From positions 2,421,676-2,435,387 of the forward strand of contig NW_008705561.1 of assembly GCF_000186865.1 (NCBI RefSeq): a stretch of DNA of 13,712 nt, in the 5' to 3' direction. Under the pieces are notes generated by a model that had not been told where the DNA came from, did not search any database, and saw nothing but the letters and a program-made list of their open reading frames with translations. This stretch comes from Aureococcus anophagefferens (lineage: Eukaryota > Sar > Pelagophyceae > Pelagomonadales > Pelagomonadaceae). The first letter of the stretch is position 1, and the number at the start of each line of letters is the position of its first letter. Positions 7,059-13,273 of the stretch are shown in pieces. The translations under genes and the position numbers were made by a program.

Positions 7059-7985
7059 ATGCGCGGGCTGCGCCTCGTGCTCGCCGCTGCCGCGGCGCGC
7101 GCGCGGGTCGTCGTCCACGTGTCGAGCTACGGCCGCCGCGCGGAGAAGGTGCGCACGACGCTGTCGTCGCTGCTGGACCAGACGCACCCGCCGGACATCG
7201 CCTACCACTCGCACGCCTGCCGCGACGCCGCCCGGAGCCAGCGCCTCGGCTGCGGCTGGCGGTCCGTGGACTCCGCGGCCTGGCGGCGGCTCTGCGGGTC
7301 CAACTGCTCCGACGACGGCCGCGGCGGCCCCTTCGCGGTCCCGTCCAAGGTCCGCGAGATCGCCTACACGGCCGAGGACCGCGGGCCGACCATGCGCGTC
7401 CTCGCGCTCCTCGGGCCCGCGCGCGCCGGCGATCTCCGCGACGGCGACCTCGTCGTCGTCGCCGACGACGACAAGCTCTACGCGCCGGACGTGCTCGCGC
7501 GCCTCGGTGCCTTCGCGGGGCCGCGCCGCGCCGTCGGCTGCCGGGGCTGGACCTACCCCCGGGGCCACGCGACGCTCGACGAGCTCGCGCACTCGACCTA
7601 CGGCTACGCGGCCATGCGCTACGAGAACCGGGGCCGCCGCGTCGCGGGCAACGGCACGCGCGTCCGCGTGCTCGCCGGCTCGGACGCGTACGCGTTCCGC
7701 TGGAGCCGCTGCGTGCCGGAGACCGTCGGCCGGCTGCTGGACGCCCTCGACGCCGACGAGCGCTTCTTCGACGACCCGATCATCTCCTCCGCGCTCCGCG
7801 ACTGCGGCGCGGAGCTGCTCGTCGTGCCCTGCGGCGAGGAGCCCATCAACCGCGAGGACGCCGTCGGCGACTACGAGGCCGCGCCGGTCGGTCGGAGCGC
7901 GACGCTCGACCGGCGGGACGCCCTCAACATCGGCGTCTACAAGAAGCTCTTCTTCGACCGCCGCCGCAAGGCCGCGCCGCGCTGA
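7059..7985 (+). CDS. Glycosyltransferase-like protein (GT-A fold, DXD motif)
   Basis: 308 residues. A short hydrophobic N-terminus (LRLVLAAAAARARVVVHV) may be a signal sequence, or may run into the first beta strand. The opening VVVHVSSYGRRAEKVRTTLSSLLDQ (split around residues 18-41) has the beta-alpha form of family-2-type nucleotide-sugar transferases. DLVVVADDDKLY (130-141) gives the metal/nucleotide-binding DXD (D136-D138). GSDAYAFRW (208-215) and ERFFDDPIISSALRDCG (234-250), with D238/D239, fit the acceptor and catalytic-base region. The donor sugar and acceptor cannot be told. The ATG directly follows GGGGCTGCCCC. The stop is 10 bp from that of the convergent JAMM-like gene. Specific GT family membership is unproven. 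Confidence 0.68.
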   Translation: MRGLRLVLAAAAARARVVVHVSSYGRRAEKVRTTLSSLLDQTHPPDIAYHSHACRDAARSQRLGCGWRSVDSAAWRRLCGSNCSDDGRGGPFAVPSKVREIAYTAEDRGPTMRVLALLGPARAGDLRDGDLVVVADDDKLYAPDVLARLGAFAGPRRAVGCRGWTYPRGHATLDELAHSTYGYAAMRYENRGRRVAGNGTRVRVLAGSDAYAFRWSRCVPETVGRLLDALDADERFFDDPIISSALRDCGAELLVVPCGEEPINREDAVGDYEAAPVGRSATLDRRDALNIGVYKKLFFDRRRKAAPR

Positions 7986-7995
7986 CGAACCTTTA
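7986..7995. other. 10-bp gap between convergent stop codons
   Basis: The TGA of the glycosyltransferase-like gene ends at 7985 and the TAA of the JAMM-like gene (read on the minus strand) begins at 7998 and ends at 7996. The gap reads cgaaccttta. Each mRNA must therefore end inside the coding region of its neighbour, or use this tiny AT-rich island. Confidence 0.85.
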
Positions 7996-8925
7996 TTAAC
8001 GGGGTCGGCAGCCGGCGCCCGTCGCGAGGAGCAGGACGGCGCCCTCGCCCGGCGCCGCGGCGGCCTCGAGGAGGCCGTAGGCCACGTAGGCCGCGCGGAA
8101 CCCGAAGCCGCGGAGGTCGCGCGCGAGGCCCGCGCCGTCGCCGCGCTGGCTCGCGGCCTGGCGCGCCCGCCCCGCGGTGGCCCAGGCGTCGGCGAGCGCG
8201 TCCCGGGCCGCCGCGTCCGCGGACCGCCAGGCCGCCAGCAGCGGCGGCGCGGGCGCGACGACCCACGCGCCGCGCGGCGCCGCGACGAGCGAGACGCGGC
8301 GCCTCCCGCCGCGGCCCGCGCAGGGGTGGGCGTCGAGGGCGCCGCGCAGGTCCGACGCCGACGGCCGGTTCGCGTGCGGGTGCGTGTGCGCGCAGAGCGG
8401 CGTCGACGCGCACGTCGCCACGCGGCACCTCCGCGCGCCGCCCCGCGCGCACGCGCGCCCCGCCCAGGCCGCCGCGGCCGTCGGCGGCGCCGCGCAGCGC
8501 CGCCGCGCGAAGTCGAGGCCCAGGCCGACCTCGCGCGCGAAACCGCCGGTCGGCCGGCCGCGCGCCGCGAGCGCGAGGACCGCGGCCGCCGGCGCCGCGA
8601 CCGTCGACGCGTTCGCGAGCGCCGGCGGGAGGTCGGCGCAGGGGCCGGCCGCGAGGCGCGCGCGCCGGCGCGCGCCGGCCACGCGCCAGAGCGACGCCAG
8701 CGGCGCGGCGTCGCCGTCGTCGTCGGCGGCCCAGAAGCGAAACCAGCGCGCGCCGCCGCGGCGCGCGTCCCGCGGCAGCGCCACGGAGCGCGTGCCGTTG
8801 GAGAGGTTCGTCGCGAGGAGCTCGTCGAGGGCCCGCGCGACGGCGTCGCCGCGCGGCGGGAAGGCCCGCGCGGCGGCGACGACGAGGACGAGCAGCCCGG
8901 GCCCCATCGGCCATGGCCGCAGCAT
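7996..8925 (-). CDS. Secreted Cys-rich protein with JAMM/MPN-like motif
   Basis: From ATG at 8925 the protein has 309 residues; a second ATG at 8907 would remove six. GLLVLVVAAARA (about 10-21) is a signal peptide, probably cut near residue 21. There are eight cysteines (96, 144, 159, 167, 172, 178, 202, 306) and sequons at N43 and N105. The core looks like a JAMM metalloprotease site: HTHPHANRPSASD (180-192) follows HxHP..PSxxD, with E132 in REVGLGLDF about 48 residues upstream as candidate catalytic glutamate, and beta strands RVSLVAAPRGAWVV after it. The H-to-S spacing is one residue shorter than the usual HxHx7Sx2D, so activity is uncertain. JAMM enzymes cut isopeptide or peptide bonds using zinc. 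A secreted form would be unusual. The alternative is an alanine/arginine-rich lineage-specific protein with a chance motif. Confidence 0.6.
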   Translation of the reverse strand: MLRPWPMGPGLLVLVVAAARAFPPRGDAVARALDELLATNLSNGTRSVALPRDARRGGARWFRFWAADDDGDAAPLASLWRVAGARRRARLAAGPCADLPPALANASTVAAPAAAVLALAARGRPTGGFAREVGLGLDFARRRCAAPPTAAAAWAGRACARGGARRCRVATCASTPLCAHTHPHANRPSASDLRGALDAHPCAGRGGRRRVSLVAAPRGAWVVAPAPPLLAAWRSADAAARDALADAWATAGRARQAASQRGDGAGLARDLRGFGFRAAYVAYGLLEAAAAPGEGAVLLLATGAGCRPR

Positions 8926-9140
8926 CGAGTTAAAGGAGCCGTTGTGAATCCTGTCGACCCTGGAAGAGCGCCGCCGTCTCGCGCATCCATGGCGCGTCGG
9001 CCGCCGGGGCCGGGCCGCGCCTGAGGCGCTTCGAGCGCTCGGTCCGCGTCGCCGCGTCTCCCGGCGCCGCCGAACCCCCATGCGGCCGCTCTGAGCGGCC
9101 CGTCCGTCGTAGCGTAGCGGGGGCAGCCCTCCCTACCCCC
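8926..9140. promoter_or_regulatory. Divergent promoter with GGGGGCAGCCC
   Basis: 215 bp between the JAMM-like ATG (minus) and the EF-hand gene ATG (plus). GGGGGCAGCCC at 9119-9129 is the reverse complement of GGGCTGCCCCC and ends 11 bp before the plus-strand ATG. An AT-richer patch (gagttaaaggagccgttgtg) lies just upstream of the minus gene. No TATA box was found. Confidence 0.45.
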
Positions 9141-11219
9141 ATGGTCCTCGGGAAGCCCAAGAAGGCGAAGCCGCCGCCGGGGGACCTGGCCGCCGTCGCC
9201 GAGGACGGCGACGGCGGCGCGCCGTCGAAGAAGAAGCGCCGGGCCAAGGAGCCCGACGGCAAGTGGGCCCACGTGCCGAGCGACGAGCTCGCGGCGTACC
9301 GCGCGCTCTTCGACGAGATCGACGCGGACGGCTCCGGGGGCATCGACCGGAGCGAGCTGCGCAAGAGCATGCGCAAGAAGTTCGGGATGAAGCTCCCCGA
9401 GGAGCGCATCGACGAGGTCTTCGACGCGGTGGACGAGGACGGCAACGGCGAGCTCGACTTCGACGAGTTCGTCGGCGCGATGGTCAAGTTCAAGCCGAGC
9501 CTCGACGAGTCGGGCAAATCCACCCTAAAATCGGGCGTCCAGTGGCTGCGGCGCGAGGGCCTGCGTGCGCGCCTCTCGCCGGAGCAGCTCTCCTTCTACA
9601 AGGACGCGTTCGGGACGATGGACGACAAGGGCAAGGGCGCGGTCAACGCGTCCCAGTTCTTCGACCTCATCAAGTTCATCGGCGTCGAGACGAACATCAA
9701 GACCGTGCGCAAGCTCATGCGCGAGGCCGACGCCGACGGCAACGGCGAGCTCGACTTCGACGAGTTCCTCGAGATGATCGCGCGCCGCGACGACGGCGAC
9801 GGGTTGCGCAAGTCCGCGACGGGGCTCGGCGAGTGGAAGTCCTGGTTCAAGAACGACGTCCAGCTCAAGATCAGCGAGATCGAGGCCCGGGAGAAGGCGG
9901 AGCGAGCGCGCGCGGAGCGCACGGAGGTGGCCATGCGCGCGGTCCGCTCCGCGCTGTCGCAGGAGCAGATCGACCACTTCGCGAAGAAGTGGGCCGAGCT
10001 CCTCGAGCCCGTGGAGCTCAAGGACCGGGGCCTGGACGCGCCGGCGATCGCCGCGGGCCTCGTGCGCGACGGCGACCTCGACAAGAAGGAGGCCAGGCGC
10101 GAGGCGAAGGCGTGCGTCGCCGTCGCGTCCCTGGACGACGACAAGGCGCGCGTGTCCTGGGAGGCGTTCCTCCACGCCATGGCGACGAAGAAGGAGGGCT
10201 GGCACGTCTGGTGGCGCGGCGACAAGATCCAGAAGGACACCAAGTCCTTCGACGCGTCCGGCGGCGTCGGCCTCATGGGCGCGATCTCCGACGAGCGCCT
10301 CCGCCTCGCGACCGAGAAGAAGCGCGCGGAGATCGAGGCCGAGGACGCGCGCGAGGAGTCGGCGCTCGTCGCGAAGATGCGGCGGCTCCGCGCGAAGCGC
10401 GAGGCCCAGGCCCAGCAGCAGCAGGAGATCGACAAGGAGCTCGAGCCGCAGTCGCCGCGCGTCCTCCCGCCCATCCTCGCGCCGATGGCCGTCTACAGCG
10501 ACGACGAGGGCGCGAGCCCGCGGGCCGAGCTCCTCGGCGGCGTGCGCCGCTTCCTCCACGACGCCGTCGTCCGGGCCGAGGCCGCGGACAGCGACACGGC
10601 GAAGATGGCCGCGACGGGCGCGACGTCGACGACGACGATCGGTATCGCTTTGGACGCGCGGTCCATGTTCCTCTACGGGCGGGCCTACCCGCCGGGCCCG
10701 CCGCCGGACTTCAACCCGCCGTCGGAGACGGGCGAGGACCGCGACCCGGAGGCCGTCGCGACGTTTTTGATGAAGGCGTCGCGGCCCGCGCCGCGGCCGC
10801 CCAAGGCCGAGGACGGCGAGGACCAGGGCGACGTCGACGCCGTGACGTCGAACATGCCCGGGCGCCTGAGCGGCTTCGGCTACAAGCTGTCCATGGGCGA
10901 GGCCAACGGCGCGCCCGCGGCGGACGGCGGCGACTCGGACGGCGACGGCGACGGCGCCGCGCCGCCGGAGGAGCCGCGCGACACGGTGCTCGAGAGCTTC
11001 CGCGACAAGATGAAGCGCGACCTCGTGCTGCTCATGGCCTACCAGCAGCACGTCGGCGCCCTGCCCGTCAACCTGAAGAAGCTCTGCAAGCAGCTCTGGC
11101 TCTTCGACTGGCCGAAGCTCGGGCTCCTCTGGGACGGCGTCATCGACGACCTCAAGGCCGACGGCGTCATCTACTGCTCCGTCGACCAGAACAATCGGCC
11201 CTACGAGGTCTACTTCTGA
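9141..11219 (+). CDS. EF-hand calcium-binding protein with long novel C-terminal region
   Basis: 692 residues from the first ATG. A basic N-terminus (KKKRRAKEPDGKW) precedes two EF-hand pairs. Loop 1 is DADGSGGIDRSE (61-72), loop 2 DEDGNGELDFDE (98-109), and loop 4 DADGNGELDFDE (197-208); all three are canonical. Loop 3 (161-172, DDKGKGAVNASQ) lacks acidic residues at positions 3 and 12 and probably does not bind calcium. A further degenerate EF-like unit may lie near 320-348. Charged helices follow (about 245-265 and 383-435, ending in QQQQ). Residues 440-610 are low-complexity. A well-conserved-looking final module (614-692), with aromatic LWLFDWPKLGLLW, may be a small helical or winged-helix domain. 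The protein is probably a calcium-responsive scaffold or regulator. No kinase or phosphatase motif is seen. Confidence 0.78.
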   Translation: MVLGKPKKAKPPPGDLAAVAEDGDGGAPSKKKRRAKEPDGKWAHVPSDELAAYRALFDEIDADGSGGIDRSELRKSMRKKFGMKLPEERIDEVFDAVDEDGNGELDFDEFVGAMVKFKPSLDESGKSTLKSGVQWLRREGLRARLSPEQLSFYKDAFGTMDDKGKGAVNASQFFDLIKFIGVETNIKTVRKLMREADADGNGELDFDEFLEMIARRDDGDGLRKSATGLGEWKSWFKNDVQLKISEIEAREKAERARAERTEVAMRAVRSALSQEQIDHFAKKWAELLEPVELKDRGLDAPAIAAGLVRDGDLDKKEARREAKACVAVASLDDDKARVSWEAFLHAMATKKEGWHVWWRGDKIQKDTKSFDASGGVGLMGAISDERLRLATEKKRAEIEAEDAREESALVAKMRRLRAKREAQAQQQQEIDKELEPQSPRVLPPILAPMAVYSDDEGASPRAELLGGVRRFLHDAVVRAEAADSDTAKMAATGATSTTTIGIALDARSMFLYGRAYPPGPPPDFNPPSETGEDRDPEAVATFLMKASRPAPRPPKAEDGEDQGDVDAVTSNMPGRLSGFGYKLSMGEANGAPAADGGDSDGDGDGAAPPEEPRDTVLESFRDKMKRDLVLLMAYQQHVGALPVNLKKLCKQLWLFDWPKLGLLWDGVIDDLKADGVIYCSVDQNNRPYEVYF
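9438..9767 (+). repeat. 33-bp exact repeat encoding EF-hand loops 2 and 4
   Basis: Bases 9438-9470 and 9735-9767 appear identical over 33 bp, both encoding DGNGELDFDEF. They mark the second and fourth EF-hands, the odd/even pairing typical of duplicated calmodulin-like domains. Identity at synonymous sites could reflect the extreme codon bias or recent gene conversion. Confidence 0.8.
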
Positions 11220-11497
11220 GGCCCTGATGCTGATTTAGAGGGAGAGAAGTGGAGAGAAGTAGGAGGGGCCGCCCGACTTGGTTGACGTCAAGTTGCTCGG
11301 CATCTTTCCTTAGTCTGAGCGCTCGGGCTCGGCTTGGCCAAACGAAGCTGTGCGAAGGCAAGGAGCCTCGTCGTCGTCGCAAAGGGGCTCGGTGCGCGGG
11401 CTCGGTGGGGATCTCCCAGTTCTCGTCGCGCTGCGCTCGGCCGCTCAAGCTTGGCGACCGCCTGCGACGGCCCTCGGCCCTCCCGCGACGCCACACG
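11220..11497 (+). promoter_or_regulatory. Upstream region of the F-box-like gene with TGACGTCA palindrome
   Basis: 278 bp between the EF-hand gene stop and the first ATG of the F-box-like frame. GGAGAGAAGT is repeated in tandem at 11241-11260. TTGACGTCAA (11282-11291) is a perfect palindrome holding TGACGTCA (11283-11290), the full cAMP-response-element-type bZIP site; stramenopile aureochromes also bind TGACGT. The frame of the downstream gene is open back to 11249, but this part has no ATG and does not read like protein, so I treat it as promoter and leader. Confidence 0.5.
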
Positions 11498-12709
11498 ATG
11501 TGCGAGAAAGGGCTCGAGGCGTGCATGTCGGGCGACGTCCTCGACGAGGTCGCCAAATACTTCGGGGAGACGAAGAACTTGGTGTCGACCTTCGCCCTGG
11601 CGTCGCGCACGCTCGCCACCGCGGTGGACCGCTGCGTGGCGAGGCGCTGCCGTGACCTATGGAGTACCAGCACCGAAATCGAAGAGCACGGCGTGCGGCT
11701 CGGCTCCGGGTTCTTCGCGCGCCGGTTGCGGGCCGTGCGGATGACCGACCTCCCCAACCAAGTGCGGCTGCCACACTTCCCCGACCCAGTGCGGCTCCCG
11801 CTGGCGTCGCGACAGCCGGGATTGACGCCGGAGGAGGAGGCAGTTTGGAGCCAAAAATGGGCCAAGTCAACCGAGCTATTCAAAGCTCTGCGCGATGCAT
11901 GTCTGGCCCCGACGACACAGAAGCTCATGGACCGGTATCTTCTGATCGACGTTTCGGTCAAAACGTGTGACGGTGTCGTCGTCGGCCGTCGAAGTGTGAT
12001 GTTGAGCGGCGAGCTGCCTACCGATGAAGTGCCTTTCGTCGAGGCGCTCACGATCGCGGAGGATCTGAAGCCCGACTTCTTCAACAGCAATTTTTACAAC
12101 AACGTGCAGGAGGGCATCCAGGACGGATGGTTTATGGAGTTCGGCAATGTTGTGGGCTGCCGACAATGCGTGCACTCAGGACACCGCGTCAGTAGTATCG
12201 ATGAAATTCAGCACGATTTCCCTGATCAGCTGATGGCGGCCGGAATCATCGACGAGTACCGTCCCTCGCAGCTTCCGTCGAGTCGTCGCGTCGTTTCAGT
12301 CCGCGTCGATCTCTTCCGCAAAGACGGAAAATCCATGTGCCTATTTGACGACGAGGTTGGAATTCCGATGCACGATCTTTGGCCTTGTCGCATGGAACCT
12401 GGTTTTACTGATGCTATGATGAAAGACAATAACATCGGCGTGAAGCTGCTGCCAAACGGCGCCGAACTCGACAACAATTTACTGCCGCCCAAGAAGTGGC
12501 CCGAGCGCTACGACACGCTCCATTGCATTCCATCGGTGTTCGCCAAATATCCCGAGGGAGATCGCGGGGCGCTCGAGCTCGTTTCCGTTCGTCTCGAATT
12601 CGCCACCGGGGAAGCAAACGCGCACGATTCGTATCTCAGCATCTTGAGCCTGCCGCACATGGGCGCCAAGGCCATCCACGGGCTGCTCGCGCTCGACGCG
12701 TGGTCGTGA
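11498..12709 (+). CDS. F-box-like protein, divergent; AT-richer codons than neighbours
   Basis: 403 residues from ATG at 11498, the first ATG in a frame that is open further upstream. Residues about 11-55 (GDVLDEVAKYFGETKNLVST, then FALASRTLATAVDR and CRDLW) have the F-box pattern of a short acidic helix, a leucine-rich helix and a final Trp. F-box proteins tether targets to SCF ubiquitin ligases. The remaining 350 residues are unrecognised. They hold a short internal repeat QVRLPHFPDPVRLP, four-residue cluster FNSNFYNN, and CRQC. Neighbouring genes use almost only G/C-ending codons, while residues about 115-370 here use many gat, gaa, att, aat, cgt, tca and agt codons. This suggests recent acquisition, relaxed selection, or membership of a mobile or expanded gene family. 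The stop converges on the two-exon gene, 98 bp away. Confidence 0.55.
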   Translation: MCEKGLEACMSGDVLDEVAKYFGETKNLVSTFALASRTLATAVDRCVARRCRDLWSTSTEIEEHGVRLGSGFFARRLRAVRMTDLPNQVRLPHFPDPVRLPLASRQPGLTPEEEAVWSQKWAKSTELFKALRDACLAPTTQKLMDRYLLIDVSVKTCDGVVVGRRSVMLSGELPTDEVPFVEALTIAEDLKPDFFNSNFYNNVQEGIQDGWFMEFGNVVGCRQCVHSGHRVSSIDEIQHDFPDQLMAAGIIDEYRPSQLPSSRRVVSVRVDLFRKDGKSMCLFDDEVGIPMHDLWPCRMEPGFTDAMMKDNNIGVKLLPNGAELDNNLLPPKKWPERYDTLHCIPSVFAKYPEGDRGALELVSVRLEFATGEANAHDSYLSILSLPHMGAKAIHGLLALDAWS

Positions 12710-12807
12710 AGAAAAGTGCTCACTACCAAACCCACCTGGGGGCGCGATGGCCATCGCTTACGCAGAGTAAGTTCCATACGAGCTTAGCCATCGTCGTCGG
12801 ACGACGA
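12710..12807. terminator. Convergent 3' gap with short perfect hairpin
   Basis: Between the F-box-like stop and the stop of the two-exon gene. TCGTCGTC (12791-12798) and GACGACGA (12800-12807) are perfect inverted arms around one base, directly after the minus-strand stop codon. The left part is AT-richer (gaagaaaagtgctcactacc). A hairpin may help 3'-end formation, but in a eukaryote this is only suggestive. Confidence 0.3.
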
Positions 12808-13273
12808 CTATCGCTTCAGGTAGGCCATGTGGGAGCTGAACTCGCTCTTCACGGACGTCTTGAACCAGGCGTCGTCCTTGACGCTCCCGTTCAGGATCAG
12901 CGAGTGCTGGAACCTGCGCGCGGCGATGTGAGTGTCGCGGCGCGCGCGCGCGCGGGGACGCGGCGCCGGCGGACCGCGTCTCGTGGCACCCGATCTTCGG
13001 GTACTTGCGGTGCAGCATGAGCGCGTGCAAGTTCGCGTCGGGCTTGCGCGTGGGCACCCAGCCCAGGCGGCTCGACTCCGTGACGGGCACGTGCTTGTTC
13101 GGCTTGAAGCGGTTGTCGCCGGGCTTCGTCGGGTCCGGCAGCGCGGGCAGCGACACCGTCGTCCGCATGCGCGGCGGCCGGTGGCTGTTGTAGGTCTCGA
13201 TGATGTTGTCGACCCAGGGCCGCGGCCACCGCGGCGGCGGCGTCGTCTGGGAGATCCCGAGCACGGTGGACAT
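12808..13273 (-). CDS. Small conserved-looking protein in two exons, function unknown
   Basis: Exon 1 runs from ATG at 13273 to about 12990 and exon 2 from 12913 to the TAG at 12808, giving about 129 residues. Exon 1 reads as clean protein with strong codon bias (for example RWPRPWVDNIIETYNSH, then KHVPVTESSRLGWVPTRKP and LHRKYPKIG). In the same frame it then decays into arginine/alanine-rich sequence. A different frame recovers FQHSLILNGSVKDDAWFKT followed by SVKSEFSSHMAYLKR and a stop, so an intron must be removed. The protein is basic, proline-rich at the start, and without signal peptide or membrane segment. I do not recognise the family; size and pattern recall small cytoskeletal or ciliary proteins, which is a guess. 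Its ATG overlaps a plus-strand ATG on the same CATG. Confidence 0.7.
12914..12989 (-). other. Spliceosomal intron (76 nt, or 91 nt with alternative donor)
   Basis: Read on the minus strand, the acceptor is CGCGCAG before GTTCCAG (AG at 12915-12914). A branch-like CTCAC lies about 15 nt upstream, with the A at 12929. The donor GTGCCA begins at 12989; a second donor, GTACCC, at 13004 has the same phase and would delete five residues (YPKIG). The intron contains an alternating CG run at 12941-12954. Confidence 0.6.

Noticed and set aside
6933..9272. Upstream extension of the type II membrane protein frame on the minus strand (to a 1,275-residue product)
   Set aside because: The extension is low-complexity. 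It crosses the divergent promoter, runs opposite the glycosyltransferase-like gene and lies in another frame of the JAMM-like gene. The ATG at 6932 gives a coherent membrane anchor.
11249..11497. Amino-terminal extension of the F-box-like frame from 11249
   Set aside because: The codon at 11249 is GTG, which is not a likely start in a eukaryote. No ATG occurs in frame before 11498, and the translated stretch is arginine/serine-rich and not protein-like.
12897..13229. Minus-strand frame in another register overlapping the two-exon gene
   Set aside because: Its product is low-complexity. The adjacent frame gives clean protein sequence in exon 1 and a spliced exon 2.
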